Below, piece after piece: positions 41,905-50,330 of a DNA stretch of 64,000 nt (position 1 is its first letter; each line of letters begins with the position of its first letter). The DNA is taken from assembly GCF_021603645.1 (NCBI RefSeq), contig NZ_BQHJ01000007.1, positions 124,001-188,000 on the forward strand, written 5' to 3'. The position numbers and the translations under genes are program-made. The notes under the pieces were generated by a model. It saw nothing but the letters and a program-made list of their open reading frames with translations, was not told the DNA's origin and searched no databases. This DNA comes from Pseudomonas pseudonitroreducens. GTDB taxonomy: Bacteria; Pseudomonadota; Gammaproteobacteria; Pseudomonadales; Pseudomonadaceae.

Positions 41905-42593
41905 GCCGTTTCAAGAACGAGATCACCCACCTGCAGGCGCACATCAAGACGCTGCGCCTCGGCGCGGGTGCGCTGGTCATCGTCGCCCTGGTCATGGGCG
42001 GCGGCTGGTGGAGCGCACCGCGCGATCTGACCATCCACGTCCCGCCTGACCTACGCTCCGGCAGTACCCGCAAGTGGTGGGAAGTGCCGCCCGAGTCGGT
42101 CTATGCGTTCACGTTCTACGTGTTCCAGACCCTCAACCGCTGGCCGACGAATGGCGAAGAAGATTACCCGCGCAACCTCCATACGCTCTCGCCGTACCTC
42201 ACCCCGTCCTGCCAGGCATTCCTCAAGGCGGACTACGACTACCGCCGCAGCACCGGCGAACTGCGCCAGCGGGTGCGCGGCATCTACGAAATCCCCGGTC
42301 GCAGCTATGGCGACAACCCCACGGCGCGCGTGCGTGTGATCTCCGACCGCGACTGGGTGGTGACGTTGGACATCAGCGCCGACGAGTACTACGGCGCCGA
42401 GCAGGTCAAACGCGCCCTGGTGCGCTACCCCGTAAAGGTCGCGCGGGTGGACGTCGATCCCGCACGCAACCCGTTCGGCCTGGTGATCGACTGCTACGAG
42501 GGCACGCCCCAGCGCATCAGCGCACCGGAGCCGACGCGCCCGGTGCCTGGTGGCCTGACGCCGCAAGCGCCTCAAGGAGGTAATTCCCCATGA
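41901..42593 (+). CDS. TIGR03746-type (DUF2895) channel protein, VirB8-like
   Basis: This 230-aa protein has one transmembrane helix (20-38) and a periplasmic domain with VYAFTFYVFQTLNRW and TARVRVISDRDWVVTLDI. Topology and place match VirB8/TraE-type scaffold proteins of the inner-membrane channel. The tail is proline-rich. It overlaps the neighbours at both ends by 4 bases. Confidence 0.83.
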   Translation: MSRFKNEITHLQAHIKTLRLGAGALVIVALVMGGGWWSAPRDLTIHVPPDLRSGSTRKWWEVPPESVYAFTFYVFQTLNRWPTNGEEDYPRNLHTLSPYLTPSCQAFLKADYDYRRSTGELRQRVRGIYEIPGRSYGDNPTARVRVISDRDWVVTLDISADEYYGAEQVKRALVRYPVKVARVDVDPARNPFGLVIDCYEGTPQRISAPEPTRPVPGGLTPQAPQGGNSP

Positions 42594-43528
42594 AGCCCAT
42601 GAAGCATCCTGTACTCGCGCTGCTGGGGCTGCTGGCCGTGGCCGCCGCAGTGGTCGTGTCCCCCGCTGTCCAGGCGGTGGAGATCCTGCGTTGGGAGCGC
42701 ATGCCGCTGGCGGTGCCGTTGAAGGTCGGCCAGGAGCGCATCGTGTTCATCGACCGAAACGTCCGCGTGGGCGTTCCCGCAGGCGTCGGTGAGCGCTTGC
42801 GCGTGCAGAGCGCGGGCGGCGCGGTGTACCTGCGCGCCAGCGAGCCGATCGAGCCCACTCGGCTGCAATTGCAGGACGCCGACACCGGCGCGCTGATCCT
42901 GCTCGACATTGCGGCGGAGCCGCCCAAGGACGGCGAAGCCGAGCTGGAACCGGTGCGAATCGTCGAGGGCAACAACTCAACAGCGCGCTATGGCGATCAG
43001 CCTGACGGTGCCGATGCGCCCCATGCACGAGCTCAGGAGCAGGCGGGCACCCGGACGGCGCGGCGCGAAACGCCAATCCCCGTCGTGCTGACACGTTTTG
43101 CTGCGCAGAACCTCTACGCACCGCTGCGCACCGTGGAAGCCTTGCCAGGCGTCATGCGGGTCAACCTGCGCCGCGACCTCGACCTCGGCACGCTGATGCC
43201 GACCTTGCCGGCACGCGCGGTCGCGCTCGCCTCGTGGCGCCTGGAAGACCAGTGGGTCACTGCCGTGCGCCTGACCAACAGTAGCAGCGACTGGATCAGC
43301 CTCGACCCGCGCGTGCTGCAAGGGGATTTCCTCACCGCCACCTTCCAGCACGAGGCGCTTGGCCCGCGCGGAACCCCCGAGGACACCACCGTCCTGTACC
43401 TGGTGACGCGCGGGCACGGCCTCGCGCAATCGCTGCTGCCGGCGATCCATCGCTTCGACCCCGCTGTGCATCTCCCGCAGCCCAAAGCAGCAGCCAGCGA
43501 CGACAGGGAGGCCCGCCATGCGCAGTAA
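42590..43528 (+). CDS. TIGR03749-type (DUF3438) channel protein, VirB9/TraK-like
   Basis: This 312-aa secreted protein has a signal peptide (cut near residue 28) and a strand-rich body (VEILRWERMPLAVPLKVGQERIVFID). It matches the ICE family that corresponds to TraK/VirB9 in the outer channel. It overlaps the following gene by 11 bases. Confidence 0.83.
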   Translation: MKPMKHPVLALLGLLAVAAAVVVSPAVQAVEILRWERMPLAVPLKVGQERIVFIDRNVRVGVPAGVGERLRVQSAGGAVYLRASEPIEPTRLQLQDADTGALILLDIAAEPPKDGEAELEPVRIVEGNNSTARYGDQPDGADAPHARAQEQAGTRTARRETPIPVVLTRFAAQNLYAPLRTVEALPGVMRVNLRRDLDLGTLMPTLPARAVALASWRLEDQWVTAVRLTNSSSDWISLDPRVLQGDFLTATFQHEALGPRGTPEDTTVLYLVTRGHGLAQSLLPAIHRFDPAVHLPQPKAAASDDREARHAQ

Positions 43529-44927
43529 CGGACTCCTGAAGTGGCTGCTGATCCCCGTGGCCCTGCTGGTGCTGTTTGTCGCCATCCGGCTGTTTTCCGG
43601 TGGCGGTGCGTCGGCACCGCCTGTCGCGGATGGCGGCGGCAGGCTTACGCCGGAAGAAATGAAGGCGCTGGGCATCGAGGGTGACACCCCGCGCGACACC
43701 GTGGCGACGCTGGTTGCCCAGGTGAAGCAGTTGCGCACCGAGCTTCAGACCGCGCTGTCCGACAACAGGTCGCAGCGTGAGGAGAACCAGCGACTGCGCC
43801 AGCGCGAGAACGCCATCGACCAACGCATCAGTTCCGCCCTCGAATCCGAGCGCTCCAACCTGCGCCGCGACCAACAGCAGGCGGCCAGCGCGCGCCAGCA
43901 GACCGAGGGGCTGCTCGCTGACCTGCAGCAGCGCCTGGACAGCATCGGCGGGCGTGGCGGCGGCCATGCCGATTTGCCGGTGGGGCTGGGCCTGCGTGAC
44001 GGCGACGAGGCCGGCATGGAAGGCGGTATGCGCTGGGTGGAGCCGGATGACGCGAAACAAAGCGACGGGCGTGGCAGGTCGAATGGCGGCATAAGCTTCC
44101 CCACCAGCTTCGGTTCCGCACAGAGCACGCTGGAAACCACAGCGCAAACCGTGGCGAACGCGGGCGCACGCGCGGCAGGCGTCAAGAGCCCGACGCCCGT
44201 CTATACCGTGCCGACCAACTCGACGCTGATGGGGTCGGTGGCGATGACGGCGCTGATTGGCCGCGTGCCGATCGACGGCACGGTGAACGATCCATACCCC
44301 TTCAAGGTCTTGGTCGGGCCTGACAATTTGACCGCGAACGGCATCGACATTCCCGATGTGGCCGGGGCCGTGTTCTCCGGCACCGCATCGGGCGACTGGA
44401 CGCTCTCCTGCGTGCGCGGCCAGGTGCGCAGCATCACCTTCGTGTTCCATGACGGGACCATCCGCACCATCCCCGAGGATCGTGAGGGCAACCAGCAGAA
44501 CAACCAACAACGCGACGGCCTGGGCTGGATCAGCGACCCGCACGGCATTCCCTGTGTCAGCGGCGAGCGGCGCAGCAATGCGCAGCAGTACCTCGGCACC
44601 CAGGCGCTGATCACGGCGGCTGGGGCTGGCGTGGCCTCGCTGATCGAATCCGACAGTGGCAGGGCGTCCTATGTCGGCGCCGACGGCTCCATCGGCAGCG
44701 TGGGCATCAGCGGCCAGGAAGCCGTGGGCCGGATTCTCGCCAGCGGCGTCCAGGACATGTCGAGCTGGGTCAACAAGCTCTACGGCCAGGCCTTCGCTGC
44801 CGTTTATGTGCAGCCCGGTGCCAAGGTCGCCGTCCACCTCGAAAAGCCGCTCGCCATCGACTTCGATCCCGAAGGCCGCAAGGTCGATCACCGCGCAGGA
44901 GAAAGCCATGCCCTCGAACTTGAATAG
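43518..44927 (+). CDS. TIGR03752-type channel protein, VirB10/TraB-like
   Basis: This 469-aa protein has one transmembrane helix (8-26), a coiled coil at 60-135 (VKQLRTELQTALSDNRSQREEN...) and a C-terminal TrbI/VirB10-like domain from about 215, including PFKVLVGPDNLTANGIDIPD. It should span from the inner membrane to the outer channel and sense energy from the ATPases. The ATG overlaps the previous gene. Confidence 0.86.
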   Translation: MRSNGLLKWLLIPVALLVLFVAIRLFSGGGASAPPVADGGGRLTPEEMKALGIEGDTPRDTVATLVAQVKQLRTELQTALSDNRSQREENQRLRQRENAIDQRISSALESERSNLRRDQQQAASARQQTEGLLADLQQRLDSIGGRGGGHADLPVGLGLRDGDEAGMEGGMRWVEPDDAKQSDGRGRSNGGISFPTSFGSAQSTLETTAQTVANAGARAAGVKSPTPVYTVPTNSTLMGSVAMTALIGRVPIDGTVNDPYPFKVLVGPDNLTANGIDIPDVAGAVFSGTASGDWTLSCVRGQVRSITFVFHDGTIRTIPEDREGNQQNNQQRDGLGWISDPHGIPCVSGERRSNAQQYLGTQALITAAGAGVASLIESDSGRASYVGADGSIGSVGISGQEAVGRILASGVQDMSSWVNKLYGQAFAAVYVQPGAKVAVHLEKPLAIDFDPEGRKVDHRAGESHALELE

Positions 44928-45357
44928 CTGGGCTCAGGGCCTGGCGCTGGCCTTGGCCGTCGCGCTGCTCGGTGGCTGCGCCACCAGCAAGGAAAAGCTG
45001 CTGACCCACGGCGACAGCACGATGATGAACATCTGGCAGCAGAACGCCGGCGACGGCGGCGGTGGTGCCGGCCAGGTAGCGCGCAGGCAGTTGCTCGATG
45101 CGCGCCAGAGCCTGCGCAGGCCGCTGACCGAGATGGACGTGCAGGCCGCGCCTGCCGAGCAGATGCGCTACACGCGCACGGCGCGCAACGAGGTCTACCG
45201 CCAGTTCCAGCGCCTGCCCAACCCCGATCTCGTGATGTACGTGTATCCGCATTTGGCGGGCACCGACCCAGTGCCGATTCCGGGCTATACGACCGTGTTC
45301 CCGCTGTACCAGCGCGTGCAGTACGCCATGCCAGGCGAGCGCGTGGAGGATTACTGA
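44908..45357 (+). CDS. TIGR03751-type lipoprotein, VirB7/TraV-like
   Basis: This 149-aa lipoprotein has lipobox LLGGC at about residues 20-24. Its conserved end YVYPHLAGTDPVPIPGYTTVFPLY is the family signature. It should anchor the outer-membrane core. It starts 20 bases inside the previous gene and shares a base with the VirB4 start. Confidence 0.85.
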   Translation: MPSNLNSWAQGLALALAVALLGGCATSKEKLLTHGDSTMMNIWQQNAGDGGGGAGQVARRQLLDARQSLRRPLTEMDVQAAPAEQMRYTRTARNEVYRQFQRLPNPDLVMYVYPHLAGTDPVPIPGYTTVFPLYQRVQYAMPGERVEDY

Positions 45358-48266
45358 TGCGCTGGAAACTCCCCAGACCGAAGCCGACCGCGCCGAAGCT
45401 GGCCGCATCCGATGCTGACGACGACGAGCAGCCGGACGGCTGGCAACGCCACGTCGAGGCACTGCGCCAGGTCGGCATCCCCGAACCCGGCACGGCGGTG
45501 CAAGGCCGCAGGCCGGCGACCCTGGCAGACGAGCAGGCGCTGTACGAGGTCGCGCCGTCGTTCGTGGAACTGCTGCCCTGGGTGGAGTTCCTGGCGCAGT
45601 CGAAAGCCATGTTGCTGGAGGACGGGCAATCGGTGGCGGCGTTCTACGAGCTGGTGCCGCTGGGCACCGAAGGCCGGGAACCTGGCTGGCTCGCGCAGGC
45701 CCGCGATGCCTTGGAAAACGCGCTGCAGGACAGTTTCGATGAACTGGATGAGAACCCCTGGGTGCTGCAGCTCTACGCTCAGGACGAGCCCAGTTTCGAC
45801 CAGTACATGCAGACCCTGCGCGACTATGTGCAGCCGCGCGCCCGTGAGACGGCGTTCACCGAGTTCTACCTGCGCTTCTTCGGCCATCACCTGCGCGCGG
45901 TGGCCAAGCCGGGCGGTCTGTTCGAGGACACGGTGGTCACACGGCTGCGCTGGCGCGGCCAGACCCGGCGTGTGCGCATGGTGGTCTATCGCCGCGTGAC
46001 CGGCCAAGGGCAAAACAGCCGCCGCGGGCAGACGCCCGAGCAGATGCTCAATATCGTTTGCGACCGCCTGTGCGGCGGACTGGCGAACGCCGGCATTCAG
46101 GCCCGGCGCATGGTGGCTGCGGATGTTCACGACTGGCTGCTGCGCTGGTTCAACCCGCGTCCCACGTTGCTTGGGCCTGGGGCCGAAGACAGGGAGCGCT
46201 TCTATGCGCTGGCGCGCTACCCCGACAGTACGGAGGCCGGCGAAGACGGCGAGATCGAATTGGCGAGCGGGCGGGATTTCAGCCAGCGGCTGTTCTTCGG
46301 CCAGCCGCGCTCCGACGTGGCGCAGGGCACCTGGCATTTCGACGGCCTGCCGCACCGCGTGCTGATCACCGACCGCCTGCGCATGCCGCCGGGCACAGGG
46401 CACCTGACCGGCGAGACACGCAAAGGCGATGCCATCAACACGCTGTTCGACCAGATGCCCGAGGACACCACCCTTTGCCTGACGATGGTCGCCACGCCGC
46501 AGGATGTCCTTGAGGCGGACTTGAACCACCTGGCCAAGAAAGCGGTCGGCGAAACCCTGGCGTCGGAGCAGACGCTCAAGGACGTGCATGAAGCCCGTTC
46601 CCTGATCGGCAGCGCGCACAAGCTCTATCGCGGCACGCTGGCGTTCTACCTGCGCGGGCGCGATGAGGCGGAACTGGACCGACGCGGCCTGGATCTGGCG
46701 AACGTCATGCTCAACGCTGGCCTGCAGCCGGTGCGCGAGGACGACGAGGTGGCACCGCTCAACAGCTACCTGCGCTGGCTGCCGTGCTGCTACAACCCCG
46801 GCCAGGATCGGCGCAAGTGGTACACCCAACTGATGTTCGCCCAGCACGCGGCGAACCTCTCGCCGGTGTGGGGCCGCGCCCAGGGTACGGGGCACCCCGG
46901 CATCACGATGTTCAACCGCGGCGGCGGGCCGATCACCTTCGACCCGCTCAACCGCCTGGACCGGCAGATGAACGCCCACCTGTTCCTGTTCGGCCCGACG
47001 GGTTCGGGCAAGTCGGCGACCCTCAACAACCTCTTGAATCAGGTCACGGCGATCTACCGACCCCGCCTGTTCATTGTCGAGGCCGGCAACAGCTTTGGCT
47101 TGTTCAGCGACTTTGCCCGGCGCCTGGGCCTGACCGTGAACCGGGTCAAGCTCGCGCCGGGCTCGGGCGTTACCCTGGCGCCGTTCGCGGATGCGCGCCG
47201 GCTGATCGAGACGCCCAGCGACGTGCAGACGCTCGACGCCGATGCCCTGGACGAAGACCTGCCGCCCGATGCTGTGGCCATGGAGGCAGATGAGCAGCGC
47301 GACGTACTGGGCGAATTGGAGATCACCGCGAGGCTGATGATCACCGGTGGCGAAGACAAGGAAGAAGCCCGGATGACGCGGGCCGACCGCTCGCTGATCC
47401 GTCAGTGCATCCTCGATGCCGCAGAACACTGCCACAGCAAGGATGGCGAGAAGCGCACCGTGCTCACGCGCGATGTGCGCAATGCGCTGCGCACGCGCAG
47501 CCAGGACCCGACGCTGCCGGAAATGCGGCGTGTGCGACTGCTGGAGATGGCCGACGCCATGGACATGTTCTGCCAAGGCACGGACGGTGAAATGTTCGAC
47601 CGCGACGGTTCGCCGTGGCCCGAGGCCGACATCACCCTGGTCGATCTGGCGACCTATGCCCGCGAGGGCTACAACGCGCAGCTCTCCATTGCCTACATAA
47701 GCCTGATCAGCACGGTGAACAACATTGCCGAGCGCGATCAGTACCTGGGCCGCCCGATCATCAACGTCACCGACGAAGGGCACATCATCACCAAGAACCC
47801 GCTGCTCGCCCCCTACGTGGTGAAGATCACCAAGATGTGGCGCAAGCTGGGGGCCTGGTTCTGGCTCGCCACACAAAACATCGACGATCTGCCGCGCGCC
47901 GCAGAGCCCATGCTCAACATGATCGAGTGGTGGATCTGCCTGTCGATGCCACCCGATGAGGTGGAGAAGATCGCCCGCTTCCGCGAACTCTCGCCTGCGC
48001 AGAAGGCGGTGATGCTTTCGGCGCGCAAGGAAGCCGGGAAGTTCACCGAGGGCGTCATCCTCTCCAAGAGCCTGGAAGTGCTGTTTCGGGCCGTGCCACC
48101 GAGCCTCTATCTCGCGCTTGCGCAGACCGAACCCGAGGAGAAAGCCGAGCGTTACCAACTCATGCAACAGCACGGCATCAGTGAACTCGACGCGGCCTTC
48201 AAGGTGGCCGAGAAGATCGACCAGGCGCGCGGCATCGAGTCGCCGGCCTTGGGCCTGCCGCAATAG
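45357..48266 (+). CDS. virB4: VirB4/TraC-type conjugation ATPase
   Basis: This 969-aa protein has an N-terminal TraC domain, then Walker A FGPTGSGKSATLNNLL near 545 and Walker B PIINVTDEGHIITKNP near 799, of the TraC_PFL_4706 type (TIGR03744). It drives pilus assembly and substrate transfer. An insert at about 610-680 is acidic and varies in the family. A long frame on the opposite strand is a shadow of this GC-rich gene. Confidence 0.95.
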   Translation: MRWKLPRPKPTAPKLAASDADDDEQPDGWQRHVEALRQVGIPEPGTAVQGRRPATLADEQALYEVAPSFVELLPWVEFLAQSKAMLLEDGQSVAAFYELVPLGTEGREPGWLAQARDALENALQDSFDELDENPWVLQLYAQDEPSFDQYMQTLRDYVQPRARETAFTEFYLRFFGHHLRAVAKPGGLFEDTVVTRLRWRGQTRRVRMVVYRRVTGQGQNSRRGQTPEQMLNIVCDRLCGGLANAGIQARRMVAADVHDWLLRWFNPRPTLLGPGAEDRERFYALARYPDSTEAGEDGEIELASGRDFSQRLFFGQPRSDVAQGTWHFDGLPHRVLITDRLRMPPGTGHLTGETRKGDAINTLFDQMPEDTTLCLTMVATPQDVLEADLNHLAKKAVGETLASEQTLKDVHEARSLIGSAHKLYRGTLAFYLRGRDEAELDRRGLDLANVMLNAGLQPVREDDEVAPLNSYLRWLPCCYNPGQDRRKWYTQLMFAQHAANLSPVWGRAQGTGHPGITMFNRGGGPITFDPLNRLDRQMNAHLFLFGPTGSGKSATLNNLLNQVTAIYRPRLFIVEAGNSFGLFSDFARRLGLTVNRVKLAPGSGVTLAPFADARRLIETPSDVQTLDADALDEDLPPDAVAMEADEQRDVLGELEITARLMITGGEDKEEARMTRADRSLIRQCILDAAEHCHSKDGEKRTVLTRDVRNALRTRSQDPTLPEMRRVRLLEMADAMDMFCQGTDGEMFDRDGSPWPEADITLVDLATYAREGYNAQLSIAYISLISTVNNIAERDQYLGRPIINVTDEGHIITKNPLLAPYVVKITKMWRKLGAWFWLATQNIDDLPRAAEPMLNMIEWWICLSMPPDEVEKIARFRELSPAQKAVMLSARKEAGKFTEGVILSKSLEVLFRAVPPSLYLALAQTEPEEKAERYQLMQQHGISELDAAFKVAEKIDQARGIESPALGLPQ

Positions 48267-48281
48267 CCGCCGGAGACTGCC

Positions 48282-49046
48282 GTGAAACCGAAACATCCTT
48301 CCATTCCGATGCCAGTCCAGGCGCTCCGCCATCGGCGCTCGCGCAAGCGCTGGCCCTGGTTCTTGGCCGCTGGATTGATCGCGCTGCTGCTGATCTGGCT
48401 CGTGTCCCGCGCACCCAGCGAACCCGCGTCGTTGGCTCCCGCGCCGGTCAGTACCGCGCAGGTGGCCGGGCCGCCCTGGCAAATGGGCAACGCGCAGGGC
48501 CGGTTCACGCTGACGCTCTATGCCGACCTCGAATTTCCGTTCTGCCGGGAGTACTTTCCGCAACTCAAACGCTGGGTGGGCGCCAACGCGGACGTAGCCC
48601 TGCAATGGCAGCACCAGCCGCTGGCCGCGCACGAACCGGCCGCCTCTGCCGAGGCACGCCTGGCCGAGTGCGCCGCCGAAAGTGGCGGGCATGTGGCCTT
48701 TTGGCAGGCCATTGAATGGGTCTATGCGCACACGCGCAGTGACGGCCTGGGCTTGCCCGAGGGCCTGCGCTATCCCGGCCTAAACCCAGCCGTCGAGCAG
48801 TGTTTGGCCAGCGAGCGGCCCGAAACGTTGATTCGCGCTCAGGCCGAGGAAGCCACCAAGGGCGGCGTGACCGCGACGCCATCCCTGCGACTACACGATC
48901 GCCAGACCAGCCAGGCGATCCTGCTGCAGGGGCCTATCGAAGGCGATGCACTGCTGTCGGCCATGGACATGCTGGCAGCTGAGGATTCGGTCGTTTCACC
49001 CACTACGGAAATGCCTGCCGACGTCGTCGGCGACATGCCCAGGTAG
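48282..49046 (+). CDS. Thioredoxin-fold (DsbA/DsbG-like) membrane-anchored protein
   Basis: This 254-aa protein has an N-terminal anchor (24-43) and a thioredoxin fold beginning FTLTLYADLEFPFCREYF, with a later cis-proline-type VTATPSLRL segment near 200. The active site is FCREY, CxxY, so the second redox cysteine is missing. Disulfide exchange is then limited and a chaperone-like or reductase-independent role is possible. The last residues (MPADVVGDMPR) are encoded by structured RNA copy 4, also seen in copy 3 DNA, so the true C-terminus may be an accident of reading into that element. Confidence 0.8.
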   Translation: MKPKHPSIPMPVQALRHRRSRKRWPWFLAAGLIALLLIWLVSRAPSEPASLAPAPVSTAQVAGPPWQMGNAQGRFTLTLYADLEFPFCREYFPQLKRWVGANADVALQWQHQPLAAHEPAASAEARLAECAAESGGHVAFWQAIEWVYAHTRSDGLGLPEGLRYPGLNPAVEQCLASERPETLIRAQAEEATKGGVTATPSLRLHDRQTSQAILLQGPIEGDALLSAMDMLAAEDSVVSPTTEMPADVVGDMPR

Positions 49047-49195
49047 CCCGCGGTCATTGAGGCTACGGCGCAGCACGCTGCGCTGACCGCTACCCGTTCG
49101 CCCCGCATCCTGGCCGCGAACGATCACCGCTGCTGCGGTGATGGATGCACCTTGTTCCATTCCCTGGAGGGCCTGCCCTCCAGGGGCATGTGCGC
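49017..49195 (+). ncRNA. Multi-hairpin structured leader RNA, copy 4 (upstream of radC)
   Basis: Hairpin 1 is GCCGAC/GTCGGC around GTC (49017-49031). GACATGCCC follows. Hairpin 2 is TAGCC/GGCTA (49044-49065). Hairpin 3 is GCGCAG/CTGCGC (49068-49083). Then come ATCACCGC/GCGGTGAT near 49124-49143 and a final GGAGGGC/GCCCTCC stem. It overlaps the end of the thioredoxin-like gene. Place upstream of radC fits the radC RNA motif I recall. Confidence 0.7.
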
Positions 49196-49224
49196 CCTCC
49201 GATTTCCCTGCCTGGAGGTTCGCC

Positions 49225-49719
49225 ATGTCTGTCGTCATCAATGACTCCTGCCTGGAGTCGCTTTCCGATATTTCTGTTCAGAACGAGGACTGGATCGTCC
49301 AGCAAGCCATCGTGTTGCTGGAGCGACGGGTTTTCAAAGCAGGGCCACGTCTTGAACGGCCCGCTGCGGTCAGGGACTACCTTCGCTTGAAGCTGGTCGC
49401 CGAGCCCAATGAGATATTCGTCGTCGTGTTCATGAACAGCATGCACGACGTGCTGGCCGTGGAGCCGATGTTCCATGGAACGATCAATACGACCTCGGTT
49501 TATCCGCGTGTCGTGCTGCAACGCGCTTTGCAACTGAACGCCGCTGCGGTCATCTTCGCCCATCAGCACCCCTCGGGCACCACCGAGCCATCCAATGCGG
49601 ATCGCTTGCTGACCGAGCAGTTGAAGACGGCCTTGGCGCTTATCGACGTGCGGGTACTTGACCATTTCGTGATTGGTCAGGGCACACCGTACTCGTTCGC
49701 CGAGTCTGGTCTTTTGTAG
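49225..49719 (+). CDS. radC: RadC-like JAB-domain protein
   Basis: This 164-aa protein lacks the N-terminal helix-hairpin-helix of chromosomal RadC and consists of the JAB/MPN domain. The metal-site pattern is HQHPSG...SNAD near 119-131, preceded by an NTTSVYPRVVLQRAL helix. Mobile-element RadC proteins are common, and their enzyme activity is unproven. It interrupts the transfer operon and has its own structured leader and terminator, so it is a separate transcription unit. Confidence 0.88.
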   Translation: MSVVINDSCLESLSDISVQNEDWIVQQAIVLLERRVFKAGPRLERPAAVRDYLRLKLVAEPNEIFVVVFMNSMHDVLAVEPMFHGTINTTSVYPRVVLQRALQLNAAAVIFAHQHPSGTTEPSNADRLLTEQLKTALALIDVRVLDHFVIGQGTPYSFAESGLL

Positions 49720-49743
49720 GAAGGCCCGTGGTTCACTGATCAC

Positions 49744-49770
49744 AGCGGGGGCTTCGGCCTCCGCTTTTTT
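49744..49770 (+). terminator. Intrinsic terminator after radC
   Basis: AGCGGGGGC, TTCG, GCCTCCGCT (one bulge), then TTTTTT. It starts 24 bases after the radC stop. Confidence 0.9.
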
Positions 49771-49883
49771 CCATGCGGCAGCACCGAACAGGTATGCGGG
49801 GTGCCCGCGATGCGCATTGTTTGTTGGGGCGGCAGCGGGTTCGCGTTCGACTATGGCTCTGATCAACTTCCAGGGCACGCGAC

Positions 49884-50330
49884 ATGCCAGCATCTTTATT
49901 CCGCTTCGCATCCGGCTGGCGAACCCTTGGCCTGGCCGTTGCACTGCCGGCATCCTTGGCCGTTTTCAGCCCAGCCACCTTCGCCGCCGATGTGGTGGTC
50001 GTCACCGACAGCCGCCACCCGGTCAAGACCATGGGTGGCGAGCGGTTGATCGAGTTGGATGAAGGCCCGCGCATCGAAGCCGAGCTTTCCGCACAGCTGC
50101 CCGCCGATCCTGAGCAGGCCACGGCCATCGTCAAGCGCCGTCTGAACAACGGCGGTGCCGACCTCCAGCGCCGCATTGCTTCCGCATACCAGGGCGTCGC
50201 CGACGCATGGAGCCTGGGCGTCACCAGCATCCCGGCGGTCGTGGTGGATCAGCGTTACGTGGTCTATGGCGAGCCGGACGTGGCCCGTGCCGTCGCGCGC
50301 ATCGAGCAACACCGGAGGCCGCAGCCATGA
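49884..50330 (+). CDS. TIGR03757-type (PFL_4709) secreted conjugation protein
   Basis: This 148-aa protein has a signal peptide (cut after FAA near 35) and a thioredoxin-like fold tail: GVTSIPAVVVDQRYVVYG near residues 112-129. It precedes the TraU-like gene with a 4-base overlap, the invariant order PFL_4709, 4710, 4711. Likely periplasmic. Confidence 0.85.
   Translation: MPASLFRFASGWRTLGLAVALPASLAVFSPATFAADVVVVTDSRHPVKTMGGERLIELDEGPRIEAELSAQLPADPEQATAIVKRRLNNGGADLQRRIASAYQGVADAWSLGVTSIPAVVVDQRYVVYGEPDVARAVARIEQHRRPQP

Noticed and set aside
45351-48731. 1126-codon frame opposite virB4
   Set aside because: GC-rich third positions of the virB4 gene create long antisense frames; the translation is arginine/glutamine/histidine-rich with no domain.
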